Origin: Moraxella oculi
GTDB lineage: Bacteria; Pseudomonadota; Gammaproteobacteria; Pseudomonadales; Moraxellaceae
Direction: 5' to 3'
DNA length: 64,000 bases
NCBI RefSeq assembly: GCF_023336735.1
Contig: NZ_JAMBAQ010000010.1
Span: 1 to 64,000, forward strand
The notes beneath the pieces are model-generated. The model had not been told where the DNA came from. It saw nothing but the letters and a program-made list of their open reading frames with translations, and did no database searches. The first letter of the stretch is position 1. Every line of letters begins with the position of its first letter. Below are positions 48,265 to 57,462 of this stretch, piece after piece. Position numbers and translations under genes: made by a program.

Positions 48265-49278
48265 TCACCACGAACCTCCAGCACCGCCGCCGCCAAAACC
48301 ACCGCCGCCGCCACTAAATCCGCCTGAACCAAAACTACCGCCAAAACCACCGCCAGTTGGCGGGATTACAAAACCGCCACCACCTCGCCCAGAGCCACCA
48401 GAACCACCCTTAAAAAGCAGTAAAAACAACCACAATATCAAAGCAACAGGAATGATCATCAGACCTGTACCAAACATCAGGCCAAAGAAAATCACACCAC
48501 CCGCTGTCATGGTAGCACCCAGCAACCTACCTAAAAAAGAAGTCAAAAATGAACCAATGACGAACCCAAAAATGAACAATCCCATTAAGGGCATCTCTGC
48601 ACCGTCTTCGTCATTTGCATGTCTATTGATGTCCTGACGCTGCAAAGTCTGTGGATCGGCACGCAATCGCTCACTGATACTCCCAATCGCCGCTGATAGC
48701 CCTTGAGCATACTGTCCTGTTTTAAATGACGGGGCAATGTCATTGCGAATGATGCGACTGACGATGGCATCTGGCAACACGCCTTCAAGACCATAGCCTG
48801 TCAGAATGTATAGGTTACGATCATTGATGGCAACAACAATCAACAAGCCCTCATCTGTATCCTGATGACCTAATTGCCAACGGTCAGCCAGTGCCATCGC
48901 ATAGTCAAAGATTGGCATGCCCTGCGTACTAGGAATGATGACAAGAGCTGCCTGTGCCAGTTTGTCATCATATAATGCTCTTAACTGCTCACTTAAATGC
49001 GCCTTTTCACTGGCACTTAAAATATGGGCAGCGTCCACGACAGGCTCATTGAGAATGAGCTTATCATGACTGATGCTACGAGCAGAGACCTTGGGGGATG
49101 TTACATCATGAACATTGATGCTTATTGGCCGATCTTGCGTAGGCTTGGACATGGTTTGGTTGGCGACAACAACAGCTGCCATATCATCAGCAAAATCAGA
49201 CGCATCGGTCGAATTGGCAGACGCCTGTAACGAGAGCATGCATAGGATCACTCCCAGCATCTTTGACGACAGCGACAT
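48265..49278 (-). CDS. YgcG-like TPM-domain membrane protein with Gly-rich C-terminus
   Basis: A 337-residue exported protein. A signal peptide ends near LQASA (about residue 22). A periplasmic TPM domain follows (about 60-200, with LNEPVVDAAHILSASEKAHL and YALEGVLPDAIVSRII-type motifs), then two hydrophobic segments (about 230-285). The Gly/Ser-rich tail ends in GGGGAGGSW, as is typical of YgcG. Start ATG 49278 directly follows the lemA stop (one-base gap), so the pair is translationally linked. The long reading frame before this start overlaps lemA and is unlikely to be coding. Confidence 0.88.
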   Translation of the reverse strand: MSLSSKMLGVILCMLSLQASANSTDASDFADDMAAVVVANQTMSKPTQDRPISINVHDVTSPKVSARSISHDKLILNEPVVDAAHILSASEKAHLSEQLRALYDDKLAQAALVIIPSTQGMPIFDYAMALADRWQLGHQDTDEGLLIVVAINDRNLYILTGYGLEGVLPDAIVSRIIRNDIAPSFKTGQYAQGLSAAIGSISERLRADPQTLQRQDINRHANDEDGAEMPLMGLFIFGFVIGSFLTSFLGRLLGATMTAGGVIFFGLMFGTGLMIIPVALILWLFLLLFKGGSGGSGRGGGGFVIPPTGGGFGGSFGSGGFSGGGGGFGGGGAGGSW

Positions 49279-49279
49279 C

Positions 49280-49918
49280 TTATTGCCCTGCAGCAGCTGT
49301 TTTGGTGCCATGAGCATTGGCATTATCAAAATTGACACTTGGTGCCGTTGAAATGGTATTGGCATTTTCTACCGTGAAGTTGGCTTTTGGATTCATGCCA
49401 AAAACCATCGCTGTTAAGTTGGTTGGAAATTGGCGAACGGTGGTGTTATAGCCTTGAACATCTTGAATATAACGCTGGCGTGCTACCGTAATACGATTTT
49501 CCGTACCTTCAAGCTGTGATTGCAAATCTTGGAACAACGAATCAGCTTTCAATTGTGGGTAATTCTCCGATATCGCCATCAAACGAGATAATGCGCCTGT
49601 CATCTGTGCTTGCACCTCTTGGTACTGCTTCATGGCATTTGGATCATTAAGCATCTCTGGCGTTACTTGGATGCTGCCTGCTGCTGCACGAGCCGATGCC
49701 ACTTGGGTGAACACGCCTTGCTCATGCTGTGCATAACGCTGAACAACAGAAACAAGATTTGGCACAAGATCGGCACGCCGCTGATATTGGTTCATTACTT
49801 CCGACCATGAGGCATTGACCTGTTCATCTTGAGCCTGAAGCTTATTATAACCACATCCTGACAACACCAATGAGCTGACCAATAAAGTGGTCATGGCAAA
49901 CTTTCTAACAAAATTCAT
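49280..49918 (-). CDS. lemA: LemA family lipoprotein
   Basis: A 212-residue protein with signal peptide and lipobox LSGCG (Cys near residue 22), followed by the helical LemA domain: VNASWSEVMNQYQRRADLVPNLVSVV is the family hallmark, then ARQRYIQDVQGYNTTVRQFP. LemA proteins are membrane-anchored and of uncertain function. The order lemA followed by two TPM-domain genes recurs widely and suggests a joint envelope role. Confidence 0.92.
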   Translation of the reverse strand: MNFVRKFAMTTLLVSSLVLSGCGYNKLQAQDEQVNASWSEVMNQYQRRADLVPNLVSVVQRYAQHEQGVFTQVASARAAAGSIQVTPEMLNDPNAMKQYQEVQAQMTGALSRLMAISENYPQLKADSLFQDLQSQLEGTENRITVARQRYIQDVQGYNTTVRQFPTNLTAMVFGMNPKANFTVENANTISTAPSVNFDNANAHGTKTAAAGQ

Positions 49919-50448
49919 TGATTTTCCTTAACGATTAAATAAAAAACAAATCAACGCCAATAAAGCACTGGCAAATCAGCTTAACACAACCTGTTAAGTG
50001 TCAACTGACACTCATCTGTTTCATTAACGACAGTCAAGCGTCATTCGCCAAACTCACGACAATCATAACACAAAAAATCAATCCTAAGACAAAATGCACC
50101 AAAAAAAGCATGAACTCATACAAAAAGACAACAGCATCACCAGCCTTGCCCAAACCGATTCTTGGCTTATGCCTTACTCATTCTCATGTGATCATCAACC
50201 AATCAAAAAAATGGTCATATAATGATGAAAATTTTGTTGATATTTATCGGTTATTATGATAAATAAGGCTTTTTATAAAAAACTGCTAAAAATTGAAAAT
50301 TTTAGTAGAATTTGTTGCAAAAATATGGCAAATTGCAACAAAAATTTCATACAATTTGGTAAAAGCAATGTCTTGATGTGATGTTGCAAAAAATTATCAA
50401 TTTGTCGTCATTCGGCCTATTTTTTTATTCCAACCCAAAGGAATACTC
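49919..50448. other. Intergenic region between lemA and the alanine symporter gene
   Basis: 530 bases with no convincing open frame or RNA gene. It holds a hairpin AGTGTC/GACACT (49997-50012) in the lemA leader, an inverted repeat near the symporter promoter (50311-50342), and a possible -10 TACAAT (50350-50355). It is very AT-rich in the last 250 bases. Confidence 0.5.
50311..50342. repeat. 10-base inverted repeat before the alanine symporter gene
   Basis: Perfect arms TTTGTTGCAA (50311-50320) and TTGCAACAAA (50333-50342) with a 12-base spacer, centres about two helical turns apart. TGGCAA (50326-50331) between them and TACAAT (50350-50355) after them could be -35 and -10. A third GTTGCAA occurs at about 50383. 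It is likely an operator; the regulator is unknown. Confidence 0.5.
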
Positions 50449-51957
50449 ATGGAACAACTCATCAACAGCCTAAATGGCATCATTTGGAGTCCAGCACTGA
50501 TTTATCTATGCTTAGGTGCTGGGTTCTTTTACTCCCTCATGACTCGCTTTGTGCAAGTGCGTATGTTTAAAGAGATGATCGCCCTGATGTTCAGTGGCGT
50601 CAAAAGTGCTGACGGCATTTCATCTTTTCAAGCGTTTGTGATAGCACTGGCAAACCGTGTCGGCGTAGGCAATATCGCAGGTGTGGCGGCAGCCATCGGC
50701 TTTGGCGGTCCTTCTGCCGTATTTTGGATGTGGGTGGTGGCATTCTTAGGTGCATCAACCGCCTATGTTGAATCAACCATGGCACAAATCTATAAAGAAA
50801 AAGATCCCTTAACTGGTCAGTATCGTGGTGGGCCTGCCTATTATTTTGAAAAAGGTCTGGGGCAAAAGTGGTATGCCATCTTATTTGCCATCGCCGCCAT
50901 CATCTCCTGTGGTGTATTCTTGCCTGGCGTGCAAGCCAACGGTGTCGTCAGTGCCATCACACGCATTACCGGTGATGGTGACATGGTCAATTTACTGGGC
51001 ATGAGTGCTGGCTCAAATCGTGTGATTGTCATGACATTTGTTGCCGCCATACTAGCAATCATCATCATCGGTGGCATTAAGCGTATCGCTCGTGTGGCAG
51101 AGTTTGTGGTGCCATTCATGGCGATAGGCTATATCGCACTGGCTCTTTTGGTCATGGTGATGAATCTTGATAAGGTTCCTGCAGTATTTAGTTTAATCAT
51201 GAGCGACATTTTAAATCCAGTAGCAGGTCTGGGTGCCGCCATTGGTTGGGGTGTCAAGCGTGGCGTCTACTCAAACGAAGCTGGTCAAGGTACAGGTCCT
51301 CACCATGCGGGTGCAGCAGAAGTACAACACCCTGCTCAACAAGGTTTGGTACAAGCATTCTCTGTATATGTTGACACATTGCTTGTGTGTTCTGCTACCG
51401 CTTTCATGATTTTGACCATGGGCACTTATAACATTCAAGGTAATCTTGGTGCGGGGCAATTCATCGTTCAAAATATTGATCCAGCAACTGCTGAGATTGG
51501 CACGCCTGCTTTCACACAGTTGGCATTAGAAGCAACTTTTGGCGGTTTTGGTAATTATTTCATTGCCATTGCCATATTTTTCTTTGCCTTTACCACCATT
51601 TTAGCCTATTATTACATTGCTGAAGTCAATGTTGCTTATCTGACTCGCAAAATGGGTGTTGGTGTGCAAAAATTAGGTATGTGGTTCCCAAAATTGTCCG
51701 TCATCGCCGTGGTTATTTATGGTAGCTTAAACAGTGCAGGCTATATTTGGGACATGGGTGATGTGGGCGTGGGCATGACCGCATGGCTAAACATCGTAGG
51801 CATTTTGGCGGTATTTTTCATGATGAAGCCTGCCATCAAGACACTCAAAGATTATGAAGCACAAAAGAAAGCTGGCGTTACAGATTATACTTTCGACCCT
51901 GTTAAGCTAGGCATCAAGAACGCCACCTTCTGGGAAGAGCGTCTAAAAGACAAATAA
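50449..51957 (+). CDS. Sodium:alanine/glycine symporter (AGCS family)
   Basis: A 502-residue inner-membrane transporter with about 11 hydrophobic helices. Family signatures are ANRVGVGNIAGVAAAIGFGGPSAVFWMW and WGVKRGVYSNEAGQGTGPHHAGAAE. It imports D- or L-alanine or glycine with sodium. AAAGGAATACTC precedes the ATG. It is monocistronic, and the leader carries a clear inverted repeat. Confidence 0.93.
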   Translation: MEQLINSLNGIIWSPALIYLCLGAGFFYSLMTRFVQVRMFKEMIALMFSGVKSADGISSFQAFVIALANRVGVGNIAGVAAAIGFGGPSAVFWMWVVAFLGASTAYVESTMAQIYKEKDPLTGQYRGGPAYYFEKGLGQKWYAILFAIAAIISCGVFLPGVQANGVVSAITRITGDGDMVNLLGMSAGSNRVIVMTFVAAILAIIIIGGIKRIARVAEFVVPFMAIGYIALALLVMVMNLDKVPAVFSLIMSDILNPVAGLGAAIGWGVKRGVYSNEAGQGTGPHHAGAAEVQHPAQQGLVQAFSVYVDTLLVCSATAFMILTMGTYNIQGNLGAGQFIVQNIDPATAEIGTPAFTQLALEATFGGFGNYFIAIAIFFFAFTTILAYYYIAEVNVAYLTRKMGVGVQKLGMWFPKLSVIAVVIYGSLNSAGYIWDMGDVGVGMTAWLNIVGILAVFFMMKPAIKTLKDYEAQKKAGVTDYTFDPVKLGIKNATFWEERLKDK

Positions 51958-51974
51958 TTCGAACTTTTTTAATA

Positions 51975-52000
51975 ATTAAGCCTCCAACTGGAGGCTTAAT
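51975..52000 (+). terminator. Terminator-like hairpin after the symporter gene
   Basis: Perfect 11-base arms ATTAAGCCTCC / GGAGGCTTAAT with loop AACT, 17 bases after the stop. It has no T-run, so it may act as an mRNA 3'-end hairpin rather than a strict intrinsic terminator. Confidence 0.6.
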
Positions 52001-52119
52001 GTTCATATATGTCGTACGACAAAGGCGGTTAATACCACAAAAAATCAATGAAAGCAATCCATCACTTAAAAGCCTTCAGCCAAAATGATGAACTGCCCAT
52101 GTGTCATCACCATCACCAT

Positions 52120-54192
52120 CTAAAACATCATCAATGCCTGCTCAAAGTCAGCACGACTGGTTTGACCCAGCAAGACTTGCATCAACTTACCCTCTTGATA
52201 CATCAGTAATGCAGGCGGACCCATCAGCTCATAGCGTTCAAGAAACGCCAAGCTGTCATCATTCATTTCAGTGATGTCGAATTTCACCAGTTGAATGTCT
52301 GCCATGGCGGTTGGGCGATGCACAAACAACTCACGATCCATGATGCGACATTCAACACACCAGTCAGCTGTTGCATCAATGAGCACCTTATCATGAGTTG
52401 CCAAAATTTCATCCAGCTCTGCAAGCGTCTTAACATGACGATCCTCATACATCATCTGCTGAGTTTTTGAATGCGTGATGACGGATAAAGGTCGCCACGC
52501 ATCACTTGATCCCATGCCTGCACCAAACACCAATGTCGTCGCCCATGCCAGCATCAAAATCGCCGCAGCACGAAACGGCAGACGCATCAGTTGCCAAAGC
52601 CAAACACCCATTAAAGCAAACCACATCGCCCAAGCAATGAGCATGGCAGGTAGGACAAACACGCGCTCAAGCAAGATGAGTGCTACCGCAAATAACAACA
52701 ATCCACAAAATTCCTTAATTTTAACCATCCATGCACCTGCTTTAGGCATGAATTTTCCTTGTGCCATGCCAATCATCATCAGTGGCACACACAGCCCAAG
52801 CCCAAGAGCAAACATCGCTAAAAATCCAAGTGGAACGCTACCACTAACAGACACCGCTACCAACACACCCGCCATCGGTGCAGACACACAAGGAGAGACC
52901 ACCAAAGCAGATAATGCACCCGCCAAAAAACTACCACTCAGACTACCAAGATGTCTGTCCGCCGACTGTGAAGTCGCTTGTAGTTTGTTACGCATTTTTG
53001 AAGGCAACCCAACTTTAATCACCCCAAACATATAAAGACCAAGCAGCACAAATATCACAGCAAAGCCAATCAATAAAATGGGGTTTTGTAAGTAGCCAAG
53101 AATATTGACAGTACGCCCAAGCCATGCAATCAAAGCTCCAAGTAGCCCATAAGCAGTAGCAACACCCACACCATAAGATGCGGATAATACCAAGCCCTTT
53201 TTACTACTGATACCGCCTTGACGAGCCACGATGTTTGCCACGATTGGTATCATTGGATAAACGCATGGGGTGAATGCCAACAAAAGACCCGCCAAAAATA
53301 ATAGTCCTATTGCAAGTGCAGGATTGTCATGAATGCCAAAAGGGTCGATCCGTTCAAGATGATGATTGAGAGAATAGGAATTTGTAGGCGGCGTGCTTGT
53401 TTCAATCTGCACATTAGCCGATGATTCATCTTGGATTGAGTCAACATCCTTACTGTTGCCATTGGCATAACCAGCTTTATCATCAGCCATTTTATCAGAA
53501 CTCGCAGTGTCAGTATCTGGCTGCAAGACAGGCGTAACGATATTGGCAGGGGTAGGTTTGGGTGTGTCAGACTTAGCTGGCTGGCTGATTTTTTTTGGGG
53601 CGTCTTTTACGCTGGCAACCGCCTGCTCAACCACTTTTGGCGGACTGGCTTTTTGAACGGTTGGTGGAGCATCAATTTCTTTATCAGTCTTTATGGCAGT
53701 ATCATTTGCCAAAGAAATGTTAAACTTGATGTTCTCTGGTGGATAGCACAGGCCTGCTTTGGCACACCCTTGCCAGCGTAAAGATGCTTGGGCGTTATTT
53801 GCATCGCCAGTTAAGACTGCCTTAGCTACCACATCTTCTTCAAAAACTGCCACACGACCAAATGTTGGATCATCAATCATCGTGGCTGTTTTATCAAACT
53901 GCCAATCTGAAGCACTGACATTTTCAGGTAAATTTAGTATCATTTTATCACGATACACATAATGCTCAGGCGTTACTTTAAAAGTTGCTATCAACTCATT
54001 ACCATCAATGAGTACATTAACCTTAAAGGCCTGATTGACGGGTAGGAATTTTTGTGTTTTTTGACCAAAAAGTGCCGCTATCGTGCCAGTCTCTGCGAAT
54101 GCAGGCACATAAGAAAGCGCAGTAAATAAGCACAGTAAGGCAATGATAAGTTTATTGCCAATGATAAGAGGATATTTCAGGATCTGTTTCAT
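52120..54192 (-). CDS. dsbD: Thiol:disulfide interchange protein DsbD
   Basis: About 690 residues; it carries reducing power from cytoplasmic thioredoxin to the periplasm for cytochrome c maturation and DsbC. The N-terminal domain has the cysteine pair WQGCAKAGLCYPP, and the membrane core holds TPCVYPMIPI and VSPCVSAPMAG. The C-terminal thioredoxin-like domain has TADWCVECRIMD. Compared with E. coli (565 residues) there is an extra linker of about 100 residues rich in Pro, Lys, Ser and Asp between the first domain and the core. ATG 54192 gives a normal signal peptide (MKQILKYPLI). Confidence 0.93.
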   Translation of the reverse strand: MKQILKYPLIIGNKLIIALLCLFTALSYVPAFAETGTIAALFGQKTQKFLPVNQAFKVNVLIDGNELIATFKVTPEHYVYRDKMILNLPENVSASDWQFDKTATMIDDPTFGRVAVFEEDVVAKAVLTGDANNAQASLRWQGCAKAGLCYPPENIKFNISLANDTAIKTDKEIDAPPTVQKASPPKVVEQAVASVKDAPKKISQPAKSDTPKPTPANIVTPVLQPDTDTASSDKMADDKAGYANGNSKDVDSIQDESSANVQIETSTPPTNSYSLNHHLERIDPFGIHDNPALAIGLLFLAGLLLAFTPCVYPMIPIVANIVARQGGISSKKGLVLSASYGVGVATAYGLLGALIAWLGRTVNILGYLQNPILLIGFAVIFVLLGLYMFGVIKVGLPSKMRNKLQATSQSADRHLGSLSGSFLAGALSALVVSPCVSAPMAGVLVAVSVSGSVPLGFLAMFALGLGLCVPLMMIGMAQGKFMPKAGAWMVKIKEFCGLLLFAVALILLERVFVLPAMLIAWAMWFALMGVWLWQLMRLPFRAAAILMLAWATTLVFGAGMGSSDAWRPLSVITHSKTQQMMYEDRHVKTLAELDEILATHDKVLIDATADWCVECRIMDRELFVHRPTAMADIQLVKFDITEMNDDSLAFLERYELMGPPALLMYQEGKLMQVLLGQTSRADFEQALMMF

Positions 54193-54280
54193 AGCAACCG
54201 ACATCAAAAAAAGACCACTCATTATATCATCATTTGAGCCATTAAAATCCCAGCAATCAGATAAAAACAGCCATCGTTTA

Positions 54281-54316
54281 ATAAAAAAAACCGTGCAACA
54301 AAAATATCACACGGTT
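54281..54316 (-). terminator. Terminator after the cyd operon
   Basis: On the minus strand AACCGTG ... CACGGTT is followed by an eight-T run. It lies about 37 bases after the cydX stop. Confidence 0.8.
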
Positions 54317-54352
54317 GTTTTTATTAAATCCTGTCAAATGCTCGCGACATCA

Positions 54353-54478
54353 TCAATCAACATCAACTTTTTTATAAAAAGCATGATGGCGCGACTCTTC
54401 AAACTCCACCCACACCGCACTGATGATTGCCAGTAGCACTGCAAAACCCAAACCCAGTATCCAAGCAAAATACCACAT
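54353..54478 (-). CDS. cydX: Cytochrome bd small subunit CydX
   Basis: A 41-residue membrane protein, easily missed because of its size. It begins MWYFAWILGLGFA, the near-invariant CydX start, spans the membrane once, and ends in a polar tail rich in His, Lys and Asp. CydX is a structural subunit of cytochrome bd required for full oxidase activity and heme binding. ATG 54478 is favoured: GAGGAG lies 8 bases upstream, whereas an earlier ATG at 54484 would be too close. It follows cydB by 17 bases. Confidence 0.93.
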   Translation of the reverse strand: MWYFAWILGLGFAVLLAIISAVWVEFEESRHHAFYKKVDVD

Positions 54479-54495
54479 GGTCATTCTCCTCATTC

Positions 54496-55635
54496 TTAAT
54501 AAAGCATGTGTTCGTTTTCTTTGATGTATGCCTTAGTAACCTTACCACGCATGACAGCATAAGCCCAACTGGTATAAGCGACAACAACTGGCAAAATCAG
54601 CACCAGCACATAAAGCATGATCATTAAAGTTAAATGACTAGATGTACTGTCCCACACTGTCAAACTGGCACTAAGACTGCTGGATGATGGCATATAAAAA
54701 GGAAATAAAGCCACACCGACAGTCATGATTACTGATAGCACCGCAAGGCTTGATGCAAAGAATGCCAAGAGCGTCCGACGCCATTTTAAAAGCCCCACCG
54801 CCAACAACGGCATGAGTACACCAAGCACAGGAAATGTCCAAAGAGATGAGTTGGCATGGTAATTATCAAGCCAAGCCCCTGCTTGTCGCTCAACAGTTTT
54901 TGATAAAGGGTCAATGAGCGCACCCTTATCAACATGGCTGACAATGACATAACCATCAAGATTGGCTACCCAAAAACCTGCCACCACGAACAACAGCACC
55001 ATCAAAATGGCAGAAACACTGCTAAAGCGTATCGTGCGCACTTGAATATCCCCCATGGTGCGATGTGCCAAATAGACCCCGCCTTGCATGATGAGCATGC
55101 TCACACTCACCAAGCCACACAATAATGCAAATGGATGTAATAACTCAAAAAATGAGCCAGAGTAGGTTGATACCAAGTATTCATCAAAGCTAAAAGGCAC
55201 GCCCAATAACAGATTACCAAACGCCACCCCAAAAATCAGTGCAGGAATAAAAGAGCCAATAAAAAGACCCCAATCCCACGCACGACGCCAACGAATATCC
55301 TTGACCATGCTGCGATATTTAAAGCCCACGGGTCGAAAAAATAATGCCCAAAGCACGGCCATAAGAGCCCAATAAAAGCCACTAAATGCCGTAGCATACA
55401 CCAAAGGCAACGCAGCAAAAATTGCACCACCTGCGGTAATGAACCATACTTGATTACCCTCCCAGTGCGGTCCAATGGTATTGATAATCACACGACGCTC
55501 TTCATCTGTCTTACCCACAAAGGGTAAAAGACTACACACCCCCATGTCATGACCATCCATGATGGCAAAGCCGATGAGTAATGTGCCAACGAGTAGCCAC
55601 CAGATGAATTTTAAAGTTTCATAGTCAAACAGCAT
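54496..55635 (-). CDS. cydB: Cytochrome bd ubiquinol oxidase subunit II CydB
   Basis: A 379-residue subunit with about eight transmembrane helices. It starts MLFDYETLKFIWWLLVGTLLIGFAIMDGHDMG, the classical CydB opening. It lacks the catalytic hemes and supports the CydA subunit. It follows cydA by two bases, giving a coupled cydABX operon. The end overlaps no other gene. Confidence 0.96.
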   Translation of the reverse strand: MLFDYETLKFIWWLLVGTLLIGFAIMDGHDMGVCSLLPFVGKTDEERRVIINTIGPHWEGNQVWFITAGGAIFAALPLVYATAFSGFYWALMAVLWALFFRPVGFKYRSMVKDIRWRRAWDWGLFIGSFIPALIFGVAFGNLLLGVPFSFDEYLVSTYSGSFFELLHPFALLCGLVSVSMLIMQGGVYLAHRTMGDIQVRTIRFSSVSAILMVLLFVVAGFWVANLDGYVIVSHVDKGALIDPLSKTVERQAGAWLDNYHANSSLWTFPVLGVLMPLLAVGLLKWRRTLLAFFASSLAVLSVIMTVGVALFPFYMPSSSSLSASLTVWDSTSSHLTLMIMLYVLVLILPVVVAYTSWAYAVMRGKVTKAYIKENEHMLY

Positions 55636-55637
55636 GG

Positions 55638-57242
55638 CTATTCTCCTTTAAAATGAATTGGGTTAATGATGTTTTTGTTTTGTTTCTCACCATGATATCG
55701 ACCTGTTCCAAGACTGGCAGGACCAATTTTGATGTACTTTTGCATCAAATAAATTTCAACGACGAATAACAAGGCATAAAAGATCACAAAACCCGTCAAC
55801 GACCAAATCACACTGCTTGCACTGATGTTTGATACAGACAGGTGTGTAGGTAGAATGCCATAAACTGTCCACGGCTGACGACCGTATTCCGCCACGAACC
55901 AACCTGCTTCAGCGGCAATCCACGGTGCAGGCAGCATGACCACCGCAAATTTCAACAGCCAAGGTTTTTGCATAAAATTACCTTTGATGGTATAAAACAA
56001 ACTCAATGAGAATAAGATCAACATTAAAAATCCAAGCCCTACCATCATGCGAAATGACCAAAACATCGGAGTAACCGCAGGAATCGTATCATCAACCGCT
56101 TGAGCAATCATTTGTGGCGTTGCCTGAGTAACATCGTTCGTGTATTTTTTGAGTAACAGCCCAAACCCCAAGTCATTTTTATTTTTCTCAAAATTTTCAA
56201 GCACCGCATCACCACTGGCACGACCCAACCTTTGATCAGTACGCATGGTATCTAATGCGTTCACTGCAATGATGCCATTTTTGATTCGCTCTTCGTTGAT
56301 TTTTTTGATGTCATGAATGCCTAAAATCTGCTTATCAAACGAACGCGTACCGATGATTCCCATGGCATATGGAATGTGTATCGCCCAGTCATTCTTACCT
56401 TCCGACTCATTAATGTCAGCAACCAGATTAAAGCTGGCAGGTGCAGGCTCGGTTTCCCACATCGCCTCCATCGTGGCCAACTTGGTCTGTTGAGCCAATC
56501 CGATAGAATATCCAGATTCATCACCCAGCACAATCGTACTACAAATAGACGCAAAACCAAAGGCAGCTGCCACATGAAAGCTACGCTTGGCGAATTCAAC
56601 ATCTCTTTTTTGTAGCAAATACAATGCCGAAATTGCCAATACAAAAACCGCACCCACCACATAGCCAGCAGAGACAGTATGAACAAACTTATTTTGTGCA
56701 TCAGGATTGAATACAATCTCAGCAAAACTGACCATTTCCATACGCATTGTATGATAATTAAACTCCGCCCCCACAGGATTTTGCATCCAGCCATTGGCAA
56801 TCAAAATCCACAACGCAGACAAATTCGTCCCAAGCGCCATGAAAATTGTGGTAAACAAATGCTGCACACGACTCATTCTTTCCCAGCCGAAGAAAAACAG
56901 CCCTACCATCGTTGATTCAAGAAAAAACGCCATCAAACCCTCAATGGCAAGCGGTGCCCCAAAAATATCACCCACATAATGCGAATAATACGCCCAGTTG
57001 GTACCAAACTGAAACTCCATCGTGATGCCTGTCGTTACCCCAAGTGCAAAATTGATGCCGAATAACTTCCCCCAAAATTTCGTCATGTCACGCCAAACCT
57101 GCTTGCCTGTGATGACATATACCGACTCCATGATGACCAAAATCCAGGTCATGCCCAGCGTCAAAGGAATGAATAAAAAGTGGAATAGTGCTGTCACTGC
57201 AAACTGTAAGCGTGAAATATCCACCAAGTGTTCAGTAATCAT
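55638..57242 (-). CDS. cydA: Cytochrome bd ubiquinol oxidase subunit I CydA
   Basis: A 534-residue heme-bearing subunit that oxidises quinol and reduces oxygen to water without pumping protons. The conserved axial heme-ligand region is FHFLFIPLTLGMTW at the N-terminus; a second histidine lies in FVHTVSAGYVVGA. Glu residues occur in AIEGLMAFFLEST, GRQPWTVYGILPT is the quinol-site C-terminal signature, and the Q-loop is long, as in E. coli-type CydA. The ATG at 57242 is the likely start. The operon has a TATAAT promoter 36 bases upstream. High oxygen affinity fits host-associated growth. Confidence 0.96.
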   Translation of the reverse strand: MITEHLVDISRLQFAVTALFHFLFIPLTLGMTWILVIMESVYVITGKQVWRDMTKFWGKLFGINFALGVTTGITMEFQFGTNWAYYSHYVGDIFGAPLAIEGLMAFFLESTMVGLFFFGWERMSRVQHLFTTIFMALGTNLSALWILIANGWMQNPVGAEFNYHTMRMEMVSFAEIVFNPDAQNKFVHTVSAGYVVGAVFVLAISALYLLQKRDVEFAKRSFHVAAAFGFASICSTIVLGDESGYSIGLAQQTKLATMEAMWETEPAPASFNLVADINESEGKNDWAIHIPYAMGIIGTRSFDKQILGIHDIKKINEERIKNGIIAVNALDTMRTDQRLGRASGDAVLENFEKNKNDLGFGLLLKKYTNDVTQATPQMIAQAVDDTIPAVTPMFWSFRMMVGLGFLMLILFSLSLFYTIKGNFMQKPWLLKFAVVMLPAPWIAAEAGWFVAEYGRQPWTVYGILPTHLSVSNISASSVIWSLTGFVIFYALLFVVEIYLMQKYIKIGPASLGTGRYHGEKQNKNIINPIHFKGE

Positions 57243-57277
57243 AAAGCAACCATCGATAAAAACCAAAAGACATGCTG

Positions 57278-57357
57278 ATTATACGCCCATTCATTTCAAA
57301 ACAAAAGCAGATAACAATGAATATACACTAACTCAACTCATCAATTAACCCATCAAT
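57278..57357 (-). promoter_or_regulatory. cyd promoter region with tandem 12-base repeat upstream
   Basis: TATAAT (57278-57283) is a consensus -10 on the minus strand, with TTTGTT or TTGTTT at 15-16 bases as the -35. Further upstream, ATTGATGGGTTA and ATTGATGAGTTG (minus strand, 57334-57357) are adjacent copies sharing 10 of 12 bases, centred about 75 bases before the start. They look like tandem activator sites for oxygen control, unproven. Confidence 0.5.
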
Positions 57358-57406
57358 CACAAAAAAACAAAGATTTTAAGGGAGTTGAATCACCAAACAT
57401 CATCAA

Positions 57407-57442
57407 AATAAAAAAGCCCGCCATATTCAGCGAGCTTTTTTT
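57407..57442 (-). terminator. Terminator after the porin gene
   Basis: AAAAAGC-CGC / GCG-GCTTTTT, a stem with one internal mismatch and a loop of about eight bases, followed on the minus strand by a T-rich run. It lies about 20 bases after the porin stop. Confidence 0.7.
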
Positions 57443-57462
57443 AATCAAAAATTCTAAAAAAA

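Noticed and set aside
38240-49980. Similar 20-base stretches near 38245 (iscS-iscU gap) and 49955 (lemA leader), sharing ACTGGCAAAT and a GCCA...TAAAG core
   Set aside because: Only two imperfect copies in AT-rich intergenic DNA; too weak to call a repeat family without a genome-wide count.
57243-57462. FNR-type box (TTGAT-N4-ATCAA) upstream of cydA
   Set aside because: Half-sites TTGAT occur, but no correctly spaced ATCAA follows.
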